Origin: JABIBT01 sp964471565 | GTDB lineage: Archaea; Nanobdellota; Nanobdellia; SCGC-AAA011-G17; PNOQ01 | Length of the DNA: 64,000 nt | Assembly: GCA_964471565.1 (NCBI GenBank) | Contig: CAYYFK010000002.1 | Span: forward strand, 1 to 64,000 | Direction: 5' to 3' | In this document: positions 51,345-59,934 of the stretch, piece by piece | How the letters are laid out: the number at the start of each line of letters is the position of its first letter | Numbering within the stretch: position 1 is the first letter of the stretch | Program-made: the position numbers and the translations under genes | Notes under the pieces: generated by a model | What the model saw: the letters and a program-made list of their open reading frames with translations, nothing else | What the model was told of the DNA's origin: nothing | The model's database searches: none

Positions 51345-51776
51345 TCACATTTCAAACAGTTTTCTATCAACATTGAGTAATTTTTCTTTTATTTTATCTA
51401 AATCAGAATTCCATTTTTCTAATTCTTTATTTTCTTCAGATCTTATTTTATGGATATCATCTAGTAAACCGTCTGCTTCACTACACAATTCTTTAATTTT
51501 GTGTATATCTTCTATTGCACCCTTATAGTTATCTATTTTAACAAAGATTGGCTTATCTCCTGTAGGAAGAGAACTTTTTTTCCTTTCAACAATAACTGGC
51601 TTTTGTACTTTTATAGGGGCAGGTTTTCCTACTTCTCTTTTTATAGTTCCAAACTCTTGTCCATAATCAGGTAATTTTGGCATTTCAGAAGCAATTTTTG
51701 GCTTCTCTAATGGAATTGGATCAAATTCAGGAACTTTAGAATCGAGATTCTTCTCTTTTTTCTTGAAAAAAGACAT
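51345..51776 (-). CDS. Hypothetical coiled-coil protein, 143 aa
   Basis: Not recognised. The N-terminal 60 residues are Pro/Lys-rich and probably disordered. The remainder contains KPIFVKIDNYKGAIEDIHKI and a coiled coil to the C terminus. A GGAGGTG ribosome site (minus strand, 51785-51791) precedes the ATG. It is transcribed divergently from tfe across a shared inverted repeat. The N-terminal MSFFKKKEK may contact membrane or nucleic acid (speculative). Confidence 0.6.
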   Translation of the reverse strand: MSFFKKKEKNLDSKVPEFDPIPLEKPKIASEMPKLPDYGQEFGTIKREVGKPAPIKVQKPVIVERKKSSLPTGDKPIFVKIDNYKGAIEDIHKIKELCSEADGLLDDIHKIRSEENKELEKWNSDLDKIKEKLLNVDRKLFEM

Positions 51777-51832
51777 TTTATTAACACCTCCAAAGATTAT
51801 TAAAATTTTATTTTAGCATTATATAAACCTTC

Positions 51833-51854
51833 TTTACTATTTTAAAGTAGTAAA
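51833..51854. promoter_or_regulatory. Inverted repeat between divergent promoters
   Basis: A perfect 7-bp inverted repeat, TTTACTA and TAGTAAA, with an 8-nt spacer. It lies between the TATA box of the minus-strand gene (about 51819-51828) and a TATA-like box of tfe (about 51856-51862). It could control both genes. Confidence 0.45.
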
Positions 51855-51912
51855 CTTTATAAAGGCAAAGATTTTTAAATATCTTAGTATAGAAAACCAA
51901 GAATGGTGAAAA

Positions 51913-52452
51913 ATGGATGTTGTGATAGAAAAAGAAATAGAGAACCTTGTATCTCAATTAACTGGAGAAGAAGCCGTAAATGTAGTTAAGTATATTCTTT
52001 CCCAAGGGGAAAACGTATCCGAATTTTTAATTGCTGAAAAACTAGAAGCTCCAATAAATCATATTAGAAATGTTCTTTATAGACTTCAAGAAAACAACCT
52101 TATTACATTCACAAGAAAGAAAGATAAAAAGAAAGGCTGGTATATTTATTACTGGACTTTTAATCACGCAGAAGCAAAAGCAACAATAAAAAGAATGAAA
52201 GACAGCCGAATAGAAAATCTTAGAAAAAGACTAGAAAGAGAAGATTCAAGTACATTTTATACGTGCTCATCTAAATGTTTGAGAATAAAATTTGATAACG
52301 CACTAGAAAATGACTTTAGATGCTCAGAGTGCAATAAAGTTTTAAAAGAAATTAGCAATACTAAAGTAATAAAAGAAATTAAAAAAGAGCTTTCAATGCT
52401 AGAAGAAACCTCTTCAGAAGAACATTCTACAATTGCAGAAGTAACTGCTTAA
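51913..52452 (+). CDS. tfe: Transcription initiation factor TFE (alpha subunit)
   Basis: A 179-aa TFE. It has an N-terminal extended winged helix (about 5-95, with RNVLYRLQENNLITF) and a zinc ribbon with C118, C122, C137 and C140. TFE stabilises the open promoter complex with TBP, TFB and RNA polymerase. The first cysteine pair is spaced C-x3-C instead of the common C-x2-C. The C-terminal tail is Glu/Ser-rich. It converges with the membrane protease gene (4-nt overlap). Confidence 0.92.
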   Translation: MDVVIEKEIENLVSQLTGEEAVNVVKYILSQGENVSEFLIAEKLEAPINHIRNVLYRLQENNLITFTRKKDKKKGWYIYYWTFNHAEAKATIKRMKDSRIENLRKRLEREDSSTFYTCSSKCLRIKFDNALENDFRCSECNKVLKEISNTKVIKEIKKELSMLEETSSEEHSTIAEVTA

Positions 52453-53012
52453 GGGCCAAAGAAAACTTTCGCTCCATCAAAAGGATCAAAAGGAATCATG
52501 TTGAAGATAAATAACATCAAGTTAATATTTCTAGTCATCAACCAAAAATTTAAGGAACTATGAGACAATGTATCTTTCTTCGTTTTTATAACAATAAAAG
52601 AAACCCCCCAAAGTACTAAATTAGTTAAGGGTCCAGCAAAGGCAATTAACCTATATACAAATGGAAGGGAATCAACCATTCCAGGGATAGTAACATACCC
52701 AGGAGCAATTATCAAGAAAGGAGAATTAATCAATCTTAAAACTAATCCCAAACCCAATCCAAAGTAGAAAATTTCAAAACTTGCACTATAACCAAAACTC
52801 ATTGCAACAAATTTATGGGCTAACTCATGCAAAACAACAGCCGGTGCAGCTATTAACGTTGCAAACCACAGATCTTCCCATCTAAACCTCTTTTTATGCA
52901 TCATATCATAAACAGTCTTAGGTTTTCTTGAGAATAAACCCATGAATATAAATCCCAAAACTAGCGAAGTTGCAGCCAATTTTAAAATTTCTAAAAATGT
53001 GATTAAAACCAT
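52449..53012 (-). CDS. M50-like membrane metalloprotease
   Basis: A 187-aa integral membrane protein with about five helices. The zinc motif HELAH is at 62-66 and the second motif FDPFDGAKV at about 175-183. There is no PDZ domain, unlike the other site-2 protease in the window. It matches small archaeal M50/S2P-like proteases. The substrate is unknown. Confidence 0.88.
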   Translation of the reverse strand: MVLITFLEILKLAATSLVLGFIFMGLFSRKPKTVYDMMHKKRFRWEDLWFATLIAAPAVVLHELAHKFVAMSFGYSASFEIFYFGLGLGLVLRLINSPFLIIAPGYVTIPGMVDSLPFVYRLIAFAGPLTNLVLWGVSFIVIKTKKDTLSHSSLNFWLMTRNINLMLFIFNMIPFDPFDGAKVFFGP

Positions 53013-53048
53013 GATAAAATTAAACTTACTCCTTTTTTAAAAGTTTTG

Positions 53049-54245
53049 CTAAAGATAGCTGGCCAACCTTTTCTGCTTACTTTTCCTATGCATTAACTTA
53101 CTAACCTTAAATAATTCATTAGCATCTACTCGGAAGTCTTTCATAATTTTGGCTCTAACATAATTCATCAAGGATTCTTTTGAGTCAAATTCTAAAGGGA
53201 CTTTATTTTTCAAAGAGATTCTTGTACTCTCTCTGCAAACCCAGACACCAAGGGGAAATTTATCTTCATTAGTAATAAACCTAAAAACTAAAACCGCTCC
53301 TTGTTTTCTTAATTCAGATAATTTCTCTAAAATTCCAATTCTGCATGCATAATATCCTCCAGCAGTTTCTTCAACATAGCCTTTCTTCCCAAAATAATCT
53401 TCATAATCTGTTCCATAAAAATTTCCCGTTTTACTCCAGGGATTTGTATTTAATGGAACTTCCATTTCAAACAATTCAAAACCCCATATATCTGGAAAAA
53501 ACATAATCATATAATAATTTCCCAAATAACCAGAGAAATAAACCTGATAATCTACTTCTTGGTAAAATCTAATGTCTTTTAGTAATTCTTTTCCCAGTGT
53601 GTCATCTGTTGCAGTTATACTCCATCTTGTAGGAACTAACCTTCTATTTTTTTGTTTTCCTAATAATCCAATACTTAAAATTTTACTTAAGAAATTCTCA
53701 TCCATTCCTTTGTCATATAATTTATACAAACCTTCAACAGACTTCATATCTCCATCAGAAACAGTCTTATCTACAACAGTTTTTATTTTTGGATTTTCTG
53801 TTAACTTAATATTTTTTACATTTGCATTATTACTCAATGGTTTTGCCACATTTTCCATTTTAAGTATATTTTTTGGTTTATTTTTTAGAAAAACTTCCAT
53901 ATCTACAGGTTTATGTGCCATCCCAACTTCCTGACTTAGATCTAATAGTCTATTATCAAAGTTTTTTACACTGCTTTGAAACCTTGCGTTAACTAATTGT
54001 GCTCTTAATTTCAAAATATCTTGGTCTTTTAATCCTTGCTTAACCCACTCTTTAGGATTATCCATTAGGTAAGAAGATTCTTCTTTTTGTGTAGGACTCA
54101 AAACTCCAACGTTTACTTTCGGATAACCAAATCTTCCAACAAAAACTGCTGGAGGAGAATTTCCAAAAAAGTCTAAACTATTTAGATTTAAATTAGAAAA
54201 ATTGAATTTAATTACATCTCTTTGAGCATATCCACTCTTTCCCAT
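53049..54245 (-). CDS. nreA: DNA repair protein NreA
   Basis: A 398-aa archaeal Nre protein. The N terminus has SPPAVFVGRFGYPKVNVG, the family hallmark, followed by a conserved RWSITATDDTLGK in the middle. The last eight residues, QKRLASYL (391-398), fit a PCNA-interacting peptide, as described for NreA, which works with PCNA in repair. No zinc-finger N terminus (NreB type) is present. Confidence 0.9.
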   Translation of the reverse strand: MGKSGYAQRDVIKFNFSNLNLNSLDFFGNSPPAVFVGRFGYPKVNVGVLSPTQKEESSYLMDNPKEWVKQGLKDQDILKLRAQLVNARFQSSVKNFDNRLLDLSQEVGMAHKPVDMEVFLKNKPKNILKMENVAKPLSNNANVKNIKLTENPKIKTVVDKTVSDGDMKSVEGLYKLYDKGMDENFLSKILSIGLLGKQKNRRLVPTRWSITATDDTLGKELLKDIRFYQEVDYQVYFSGYLGNYYMIMFFPDIWGFELFEMEVPLNTNPWSKTGNFYGTDYEDYFGKKGYVEETAGGYYACRIGILEKLSELRKQGAVLVFRFITNEDKFPLGVWVCRESTRISLKNKVPLEFDSKESLMNYVRAKIMKDFRVDANELFKVSKLMHRKSKQKRLASYL

Positions 54246-54343
54246 AAATTTAGTAGTTTTAACATCTTTAAATACTTAATTTGTGTACTTGACAATATAT
54301 ATTAGAAACCTTTATAAACAAAACTTTGCCCCAAATTCTTATC

Positions 54344-54907
54344 ATGTATAAAAAACTAAGAAATCTTTGGAAATCTCCAGAAAAGTCTCTAATGAGAGAC
54401 AGATTAATAGAGTGGAGAAGAGATCCAGCAATACTGAGGATAGATAAGCCTACTAATATTTCTTCAGCTAGGTCAATTGGATACAAAGCAAAAGAAGGTT
54501 TCATAATAGTTAGAGTGAGAGTAATCAGGGGCGGAAGAATGAGGCCCCAAATAAAGAAAGGTAGACGTTCAAAAGCAGCTAGAAGAAAAAAGATCGTTGG
54601 AATGTCATATCAATGGATAGCAGAACAAAGAGCTCAGAAATTCTATAAAAATCTAGAGGTATTAAACTCATACAAAGTAGGAAGAGATGGAAAACATTTT
54701 TGGTATGAAATAATCTTAATAGATCCACAACATCCAGTAATAAAAAAAGATAGAAAATTAAACATGCTTGGAAAAAAAGCAAACAAAAAGAGAGTAACAC
54801 ACGGTTTAACATCTGCAGCAAAGAAGAGTCGTGGACTAAGTAAAAAAGGAAAAGGTGCAGAAAAAATAAGACCTGGAAGAAGAGCTAACAAAGGACGTTC
54901 AAAGTAA
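54344..54907 (+). CDS. rpl15e: Ribosomal protein eL15
   Basis: A 187-aa basic large-subunit protein, starting MYKKLRNLWKSP, with SIGYKAKEGFIIVRVRV and GRRSKAARR. The ATG at 54344 follows a TATA box (cctttataaa, about 54309-54318) by about 25 nt; an upstream in-frame ATG is rejected. The archaeal eL15-RecJ-like order is conserved. Confidence 0.95.
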   Translation: MYKKLRNLWKSPEKSLMRDRLIEWRRDPAILRIDKPTNISSARSIGYKAKEGFIIVRVRVIRGGRMRPQIKKGRRSKAARRKKIVGMSYQWIAEQRAQKFYKNLEVLNSYKVGRDGKHFWYEIILIDPQHPVIKKDRKLNMLGKKANKKRVTHGLTSAAKKSRGLSKKGKGAEKIRPGRRANKGRSK

Positions 54908-54938
54908 CTTTTATAAACTTATTTTATAGTTTTTATCC

Positions 54939-55970
54939 ATGCTTACGAAAACTCAAATACTAGAATTTAGAAAATATCTCAAAAAAGCAAAAAATCCACT
55001 ATTTTTCTTTGATGATGACCCAGATGGATTATGTTCATATTTAATACTAAAAAAATATATTGACAAAGGAAAGGGAGCAGTACTAAAAACAACCTCAGTT
55101 TTAGATCTAAATTTATTTCACAAGGTTGAAGAATACAACCCAGACGTTATTTTCATATTAGATATACCAATAGTGTCTCAAGATTTTATAGATAGGTGTG
55201 AAGTTCCAATTCTATGGTTAGATCATCATTCCCCAATAAAAAGAAAGGGAATAAAATACTTCAATCCTATGTTAAAATCCAAGAAAACAGTCCCCACAAC
55301 ACATATGGCTTATGAGATAACAGAAGAAAAAGAACTATTCCTAGCAACCATAGGAACAATTTCAGATTGGTATTTGCCTAAATATACAAAAGAGTTTTCA
55401 AAAAAATATCCAGACATATTGTCACTAAAAACAAAAACTCCACCTGAAGCAATATTTGATTCAAAACTAGGGGAGTTAATTACTATTTTTTCCTTATCAC
55501 TAAAAAAATCAACTTCAATAGTTCATAAAATATCAAATCTATTGCTAAAAATAGAAGATCCATATGAACTGTTAGAAGAAAAAACTTCTAGATCTAAATT
55601 TATTATTAGAGAAATAAAACAACTATTGGTAGATTATAAAGCAGTAATGGACAATGTTGCAAAACAAAAACCAGGGAAAGATAAATTATACATTCTAGAG
55701 GTACCAAAAACAAAAAATTCATACATTAGTATTCTATCAAACTATGTTATTTACAAGAATCCGAAGAAAATAGTTTTAGTAATAAGAAGAAAAGGAGATA
55801 AAATAATGATGAGTCTAAGGAGCCATAAAGTAAATATTCGCGACCCATTAGAAAAAGCTTTAGATGGATTAGATGGGTTTGGCGGGGGGCATGAAAATGC
55901 ATGCGGGGCATCAGTAAATACAGAACAATTTGAAGAATTTATTAAAAGGTTCAAGGAATATCTAAAATGA
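54939..55970 (+). CDS. DHH-family phosphoesterase (archaeal RecJ/Cdc45-like)
   Basis: A 343-aa protein with DDDPDG (25-30), LDHH (94-97) and the DHHA1 glycine motif GGGHENACG (315-323). All metal ligands needed for activity appear present. Archaeal members include GINS-associated nucleases (GAN, a Cdc45-like partner of MCM) and RNA exonucleases. The eL15 neighbour is typical. The exact role is uncertain. Confidence 0.88.
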   Translation: MLTKTQILEFRKYLKKAKNPLFFFDDDPDGLCSYLILKKYIDKGKGAVLKTTSVLDLNLFHKVEEYNPDVIFILDIPIVSQDFIDRCEVPILWLDHHSPIKRKGIKYFNPMLKSKKTVPTTHMAYEITEEKELFLATIGTISDWYLPKYTKEFSKKYPDILSLKTKTPPEAIFDSKLGELITIFSLSLKKSTSIVHKISNLLLKIEDPYELLEEKTSRSKFIIREIKQLLVDYKAVMDNVAKQKPGKDKLYILEVPKTKNSYISILSNYVIYKNPKKIVLVIRRKGDKIMMSLRSHKVNIRDPLEKALDGLDGFGGGHENACGASVNTEQFEEFIKRFKEYLK

Positions 55971-57871
55971 AAAAAATAATCTTATTACTAATAATTTTAA
56001 TTTCAATAAACATAGCAACCGCCCAAGAGAATTACAATACTCATTCATCTTTAGAGATTGATTTTTTACTAAATTCTCAAGTATCCCTAGTTGGTTCAGG
56101 AACATTAAATGAACTGACAGCCAGAGTATTCCTGGAGCCACAAAGAGATGATCTACAAGAGATTTTATCTTCAGAAGAATCTTCAACTCCAAGTGCAGAA
56201 GTTTTCTCAAATGGTGAATTAAAATTTGTATGGGATGTTCAAACTACAGGCTATCAGTTTAGCACAAATAGAAAAATAAAAACTACTAACGTATTATTAA
56301 AAGTTCCAGATATAGAATTCCCTTACCCAGAGTTATCAACCGAATATCAAGAATACTTGCAATCCGAGGAAACAATAGACATAACCCCGGAGATTATCTC
56401 AAAAACATCTGAGATAATACAATCTGAAGATAATGCATATTTAACAGTACACAAAATAGGAAACTGGATACACTCTAACATAGAATACGATTTAAATACA
56501 TTAACTGAAAAAGCATCACAAAAGTCTTCATGGGTTCTAGAAAATGAATACGGGGTATGTGATGAAATAACCTCTTTATTTATATCGATGGTAAGATCTG
56601 TTGGAATTCCTGCAAGATTTATTTCCGGGATGGCATATACAAATTCAAACGATAATTTTGGAAATCACGGATGGGCAGAAGTATATTATCCAGATTATGG
56701 ATGGGTACCATATGATGTTACTTATGGTCAACTTGGATGGATAGACCCGACCCATATTGCTTTACAAAAATCAAAAGATGTTGAGAGTTCAATAATTTAT
56801 GAATGGCAAGCTTCGGGAGATCTAAGTTTGGACACATCTGGAGACATTTCAACAGTTTCCTCAATATCTAGCCTTGGGAGCACAATTCCCGCAGTTTTTG
56901 ATACCTCTATTGTAGCATTAGCAGATAATGTTGCTCCAGGAAGCTATGTGCCAGTTCAAATAAAAGTAAAAAATCCATATAACGCATACTTATCAGACAA
57001 TATAATAATAACAAAAGCACCAGGACAATTAGAAAATAATCAGAAATTAATTGCCTTAAAACCACTGGAAGAAAAAGATATATTCTGGATATTCCATCTC
57101 CCCGAAGATGTACCACCAAATTCTTTACACACTACCTCTGTGGAATTTATGGACCTTTATGGTTCTAAAAAATCAACAACCATATCCTTTGCGGAAGGGA
57201 ATGAATTAATAACTTTGGAAGATGCAGAGGAGATGGTAGCTGCCTTATCAGTTGAGGAAGAAGAAGCATACTCGAATCAAATATTTTTAAATTGTAATCC
57301 AAAAAAATCTTATCTTTATTCATTTGAAACATTAAAAATAAATTGCTTAGTTAGAACATTCAATAATGAAATAAACGGATTAAGTTTATGTTTAGAAGAA
57401 ACATGTGAACTTTTTGACATGCCACCAAATTCAGAAAAGGAATTTACATTTGGATTTGATAGTAGTAAAAATACAATAAGAGCAATATTAAAAAATTCAG
57501 ATATTGAAGTAAAAAGAAATATTATTGTTGGGATAATTGAAAAACCAAAAATAGAAATTTCAAAAATAGATATAACTGAGGTTAATTATGATGAAGAAAT
57601 AGAAATACCAATAACAGTCTCAAGTCAAACTCCCTTAAAAAATATAATATTTAATCTAAATAGATTTAATCCGGTTAAGTTCAATGAATTAGAGGGATCA
57701 AAATCATTCACGTTCACAGTTAACTCTAAATATTTAAATTCTGAAAAAATGGAAATTGAGTTAGAATATCAAGATGAATATGGGAATGAATATACTCAAA
57801 AACATTCTCAAAATATAAAAGTTAACAATCTACCATGGTACTGGAAATTTATAAATTTATTCAGAAACTAA
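55967..57871 (+). CDS. Secreted transglutaminase-like protein
   Basis: A 634-aa secreted protein with a signal peptide (1-20). A transglutaminase-like core has the catalytic triad Cys198 (YGVCDEIT), His234 (NHGWAEVYY) and Asp250 (PYDVTY). The C-terminal 350 residues form Ig-like beta domains (about 300-620), without a clear membrane anchor; the end is aromatic and basic (WYWKFINLFRN). Likely an extracellular protease or protein cross-linker. It overlaps the RecJ-like gene by 4 nt. Confidence 0.85.
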   Translation: MKKIILLLIILISINIATAQENYNTHSSLEIDFLLNSQVSLVGSGTLNELTARVFLEPQRDDLQEILSSEESSTPSAEVFSNGELKFVWDVQTTGYQFSTNRKIKTTNVLLKVPDIEFPYPELSTEYQEYLQSEETIDITPEIISKTSEIIQSEDNAYLTVHKIGNWIHSNIEYDLNTLTEKASQKSSWVLENEYGVCDEITSLFISMVRSVGIPARFISGMAYTNSNDNFGNHGWAEVYYPDYGWVPYDVTYGQLGWIDPTHIALQKSKDVESSIIYEWQASGDLSLDTSGDISTVSSISSLGSTIPAVFDTSIVALADNVAPGSYVPVQIKVKNPYNAYLSDNIIITKAPGQLENNQKLIALKPLEEKDIFWIFHLPEDVPPNSLHTTSVEFMDLYGSKKSTTISFAEGNELITLEDAEEMVAALSVEEEEAYSNQIFLNCNPKKSYLYSFETLKINCLVRTFNNEINGLSLCLEETCELFDMPPNSEKEFTFGFDSSKNTIRAILKNSDIEVKRNIIVGIIEKPKIEISKIDITEVNYDEEIEIPITVSSQTPLKNIIFNLNRFNPVKFNELEGSKSFTFTVNSKYLNSEKMEIELEYQDEYGNEYTQKHSQNIKVNNLPWYWKFINLFRN

Positions 57872-58200
57872 AACTAAGTTTCACAAAAGGATTACATAAA
57901 CCTAGATTTCTATCCAATAAGGAAATAAATAGAATTAGATTACTTAACGAAGCAAATAACCACGGAGTAGAGCAAGTTCTCAATAAAAAATACGCTATTT
58001 TGGTTTTTCATGATTCTTCATTTAGGAAACCAACTAAAAAAATAACAAAGAAAATAGGGAAAGAAACTATATTCCCGGCGATACCTTTCTCAGAAATAAA
58101 AAACTCTATTTCGGCTTCTCCTTCAAAAAAAATACATAAATATTTAACAAAAAATATTAAAATAAAATCAGATTGGGCTTCTTTGTTAGTTGGATATTAA
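57835..58200 (+). CDS. Hypothetical basic protein, 121 aa
   Basis: Not recognised. It overlaps the 3' end of the transglutaminase gene by 37 nt in another frame. It is basic, with helix HKPRFLSNKEINRIRLLNEA, and ends SDWASLLVGY. No other start is available, so either the overlap is real or the N terminus is uncertain. It converges with proS (4-nt overlap). Confidence 0.5.
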   Translation: MVLEIYKFIQKLKLSFTKGLHKPRFLSNKEINRIRLLNEANNHGVEQVLNKKYAILVFHDSSFRKPTKKITKKIGKETIFPAIPFSEIKNSISASPSKKIHKYLTKNIKIKSDWASLLVGY

Positions 58201-59651
58201 TAACTCTTAGCAATATAAACAATTTCCTTTGCAGGTTTTCCACACACTATACATTTTCCTTTAGCTTTCTCTTTTTTATTTGCTAAGGTTCCACGTACCT
58301 CTGCCAAAATATCTTTCTCAATTTTTTCAGCACATTTCAGTCCTTCTTCACTAACAGAGCACCAATCAACACGACCAATTTTCCCTTCATCCATAGCTCT
58401 CTTAAGTTCACTTTTAGTTTTACAATTAACAATCCTTCCGCGCATTAATTTCCCAGAATTTTTTAATAGTCTATCATCAAATTCTTTTCCAAATTTATTT
58501 AGATTTTTTAATTCGGAAATAGATATATTGCTTTTCTCGCAAGTGTCTCTAACAAATAAAGTTAGTTTTTTATTTTTTACTTCTTTTTCACCAATTTCTA
58601 ATCTAAACGGAACTCCCTTAAGTTCCCACTCATTAAATTTCCAACCTGGACTATAATCTTCTCTATCATCAATTTCGTAACTAATATCCATCAACTTAAG
58701 TGCTTTCTCAATTTTCTCAATATATTTTAAAACTTTATTTTTATTATTTTTCTTATATATAGGAACAACAACTAAGTTTATTGGAGAAATGCAATATGGC
58801 AAAACTAATCCTTTGTCATCTCCATGAGTTGAAATCACAGAAACTAATATTCTTGAAATTGCAGGACCATATGCAGTAGTATAAAGATATTCTTCTTTTT
58901 CATGTTTATCAGTAAATGTTGCTCCAAAAGCTCTGGAAAATATTTGTCCCATATAATGTGTTGAAGGTTGTTGAATTAATTTGCCATCAGGCATAATAAC
59001 ATCAGAACCAATTGTATACTCGGATCCAGCAAACTTATCCCACTGGGGTCGCTTCATAGCTAAAAAAGGAACACCAAACTTTCCGTGCATTATTGTTTCT
59101 GTGATTTCAATATCCTCTTGAACTTGTGCCTCGGCTTCTTCCCTAGTTGCAAAAGCGTTATGGGCCTCTATCCAGTTAAATTCTCTTCCTCTAATTAAAG
59201 GCCTAGTTGCTTTAGTATCATACCTAAAAACAGATCCCTTTTGATATAATTTTAAAGGTAAATCTTTGTGACTTCTAACCCAGTAACCAAACATAGGTGT
59301 AAATACAGTTTCACTTGTTGGTCTTAATGCTAACTTTTCTTCATCTTTGCCTGTTTCCAACCAAAAAACTTCAGGAGTAAATCCTTTTACATGACTAGAT
59401 TCTTTTTTTAAATTAGATTCTGGAATTACAGAGGGCATAATCACCGGTTTGTGTCCCTTTCTTTGTAGTTCTTTTTCATAAAGGGCATACATTTTTTCTA
59501 TAGCCATAGTTCCCCAAGGTCTTATTATAATAAATCCTTTGGTTCCAAGCCTTAAATCTACTATCTCAGCTTTTTGAATAATTTGAGAATACCACTCTGA
59601 AAAGTTTTCATTCTTTTTTACAGTTAGTCCTTCCTGACTTTGTTTTTTCAT
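58197..59651 (-). CDS. proS: Prolyl-tRNA synthetase, archaeal/eukaryal type
   Basis: A 484-aa class II synthetase of the eukaryal/archaeal type: motif-2 region RGREFNWIEAHNAF, the motif-3 region with GDDKGLVLPYC, an anticodon-binding domain (about 290-400), and a C-terminal zinc-type domain with CIVCGKPA. It charges tRNA-Pro. No bacterial-style editing insertion between motifs 2 and 3. Unlike leuS and alaS it looks vertically inherited. Confidence 0.95.
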   Translation of the reverse strand: MKKQSQEGLTVKKNENFSEWYSQIIQKAEIVDLRLGTKGFIIIRPWGTMAIEKMYALYEKELQRKGHKPVIMPSVIPESNLKKESSHVKGFTPEVFWLETGKDEEKLALRPTSETVFTPMFGYWVRSHKDLPLKLYQKGSVFRYDTKATRPLIRGREFNWIEAHNAFATREEAEAQVQEDIEITETIMHGKFGVPFLAMKRPQWDKFAGSEYTIGSDVIMPDGKLIQQPSTHYMGQIFSRAFGATFTDKHEKEEYLYTTAYGPAISRILVSVISTHGDDKGLVLPYCISPINLVVVPIYKKNNKNKVLKYIEKIEKALKLMDISYEIDDREDYSPGWKFNEWELKGVPFRLEIGEKEVKNKKLTLFVRDTCEKSNISISELKNLNKFGKEFDDRLLKNSGKLMRGRIVNCKTKSELKRAMDEGKIGRVDWCSVSEEGLKCAEKIEKDILAEVRGTLANKKEKAKGKCIVCGKPAKEIVYIAKSY

Positions 59652-59710
59652 AGAACTCTTTGGATTAAACTAACTTTTAAAACTTTTCCTTCCTAAAAAA
59701 CAAAATAAAG

Positions 59711-59784
59711 CGGGTCCGCCCGGATTTGAACCGGGATCCTTCGGGCCGAAACCGAAAATTCTATCCAGATTAAACTACGGACCC
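59711..59784 (-). tRNA. tRNA-Arg (TCG)
   Basis: A 74-nt cloverleaf on the minus strand. The acceptor stem is GGGTCCG/CGGACCC with discriminator G, the anticodon stem TTCGG/CCGAA with loop TTTCGGC (anticodon TCG), and the T arm CCCGG-TTCAAAT-CCGGG. No intron and no encoded CCA. A TATA-like box (attataaaat on the minus strand, about 59861-59870) lies about 80 nt upstream. The region between is unusually GC-rich. Confidence 0.92.
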
Positions 59785-59934
59785 AATACGCTTAATGTCG
59801 AAATACGGCTTCATCGCAAGTTTACACATAAACTCCACCATTCGGCTCCACATCAAGCTGATTTTATAATCAAAATACACTTTAAATAGCTTACTACCAA
59901 AACAAATTTAAACTAAAAGCAATAAAATCTAACT

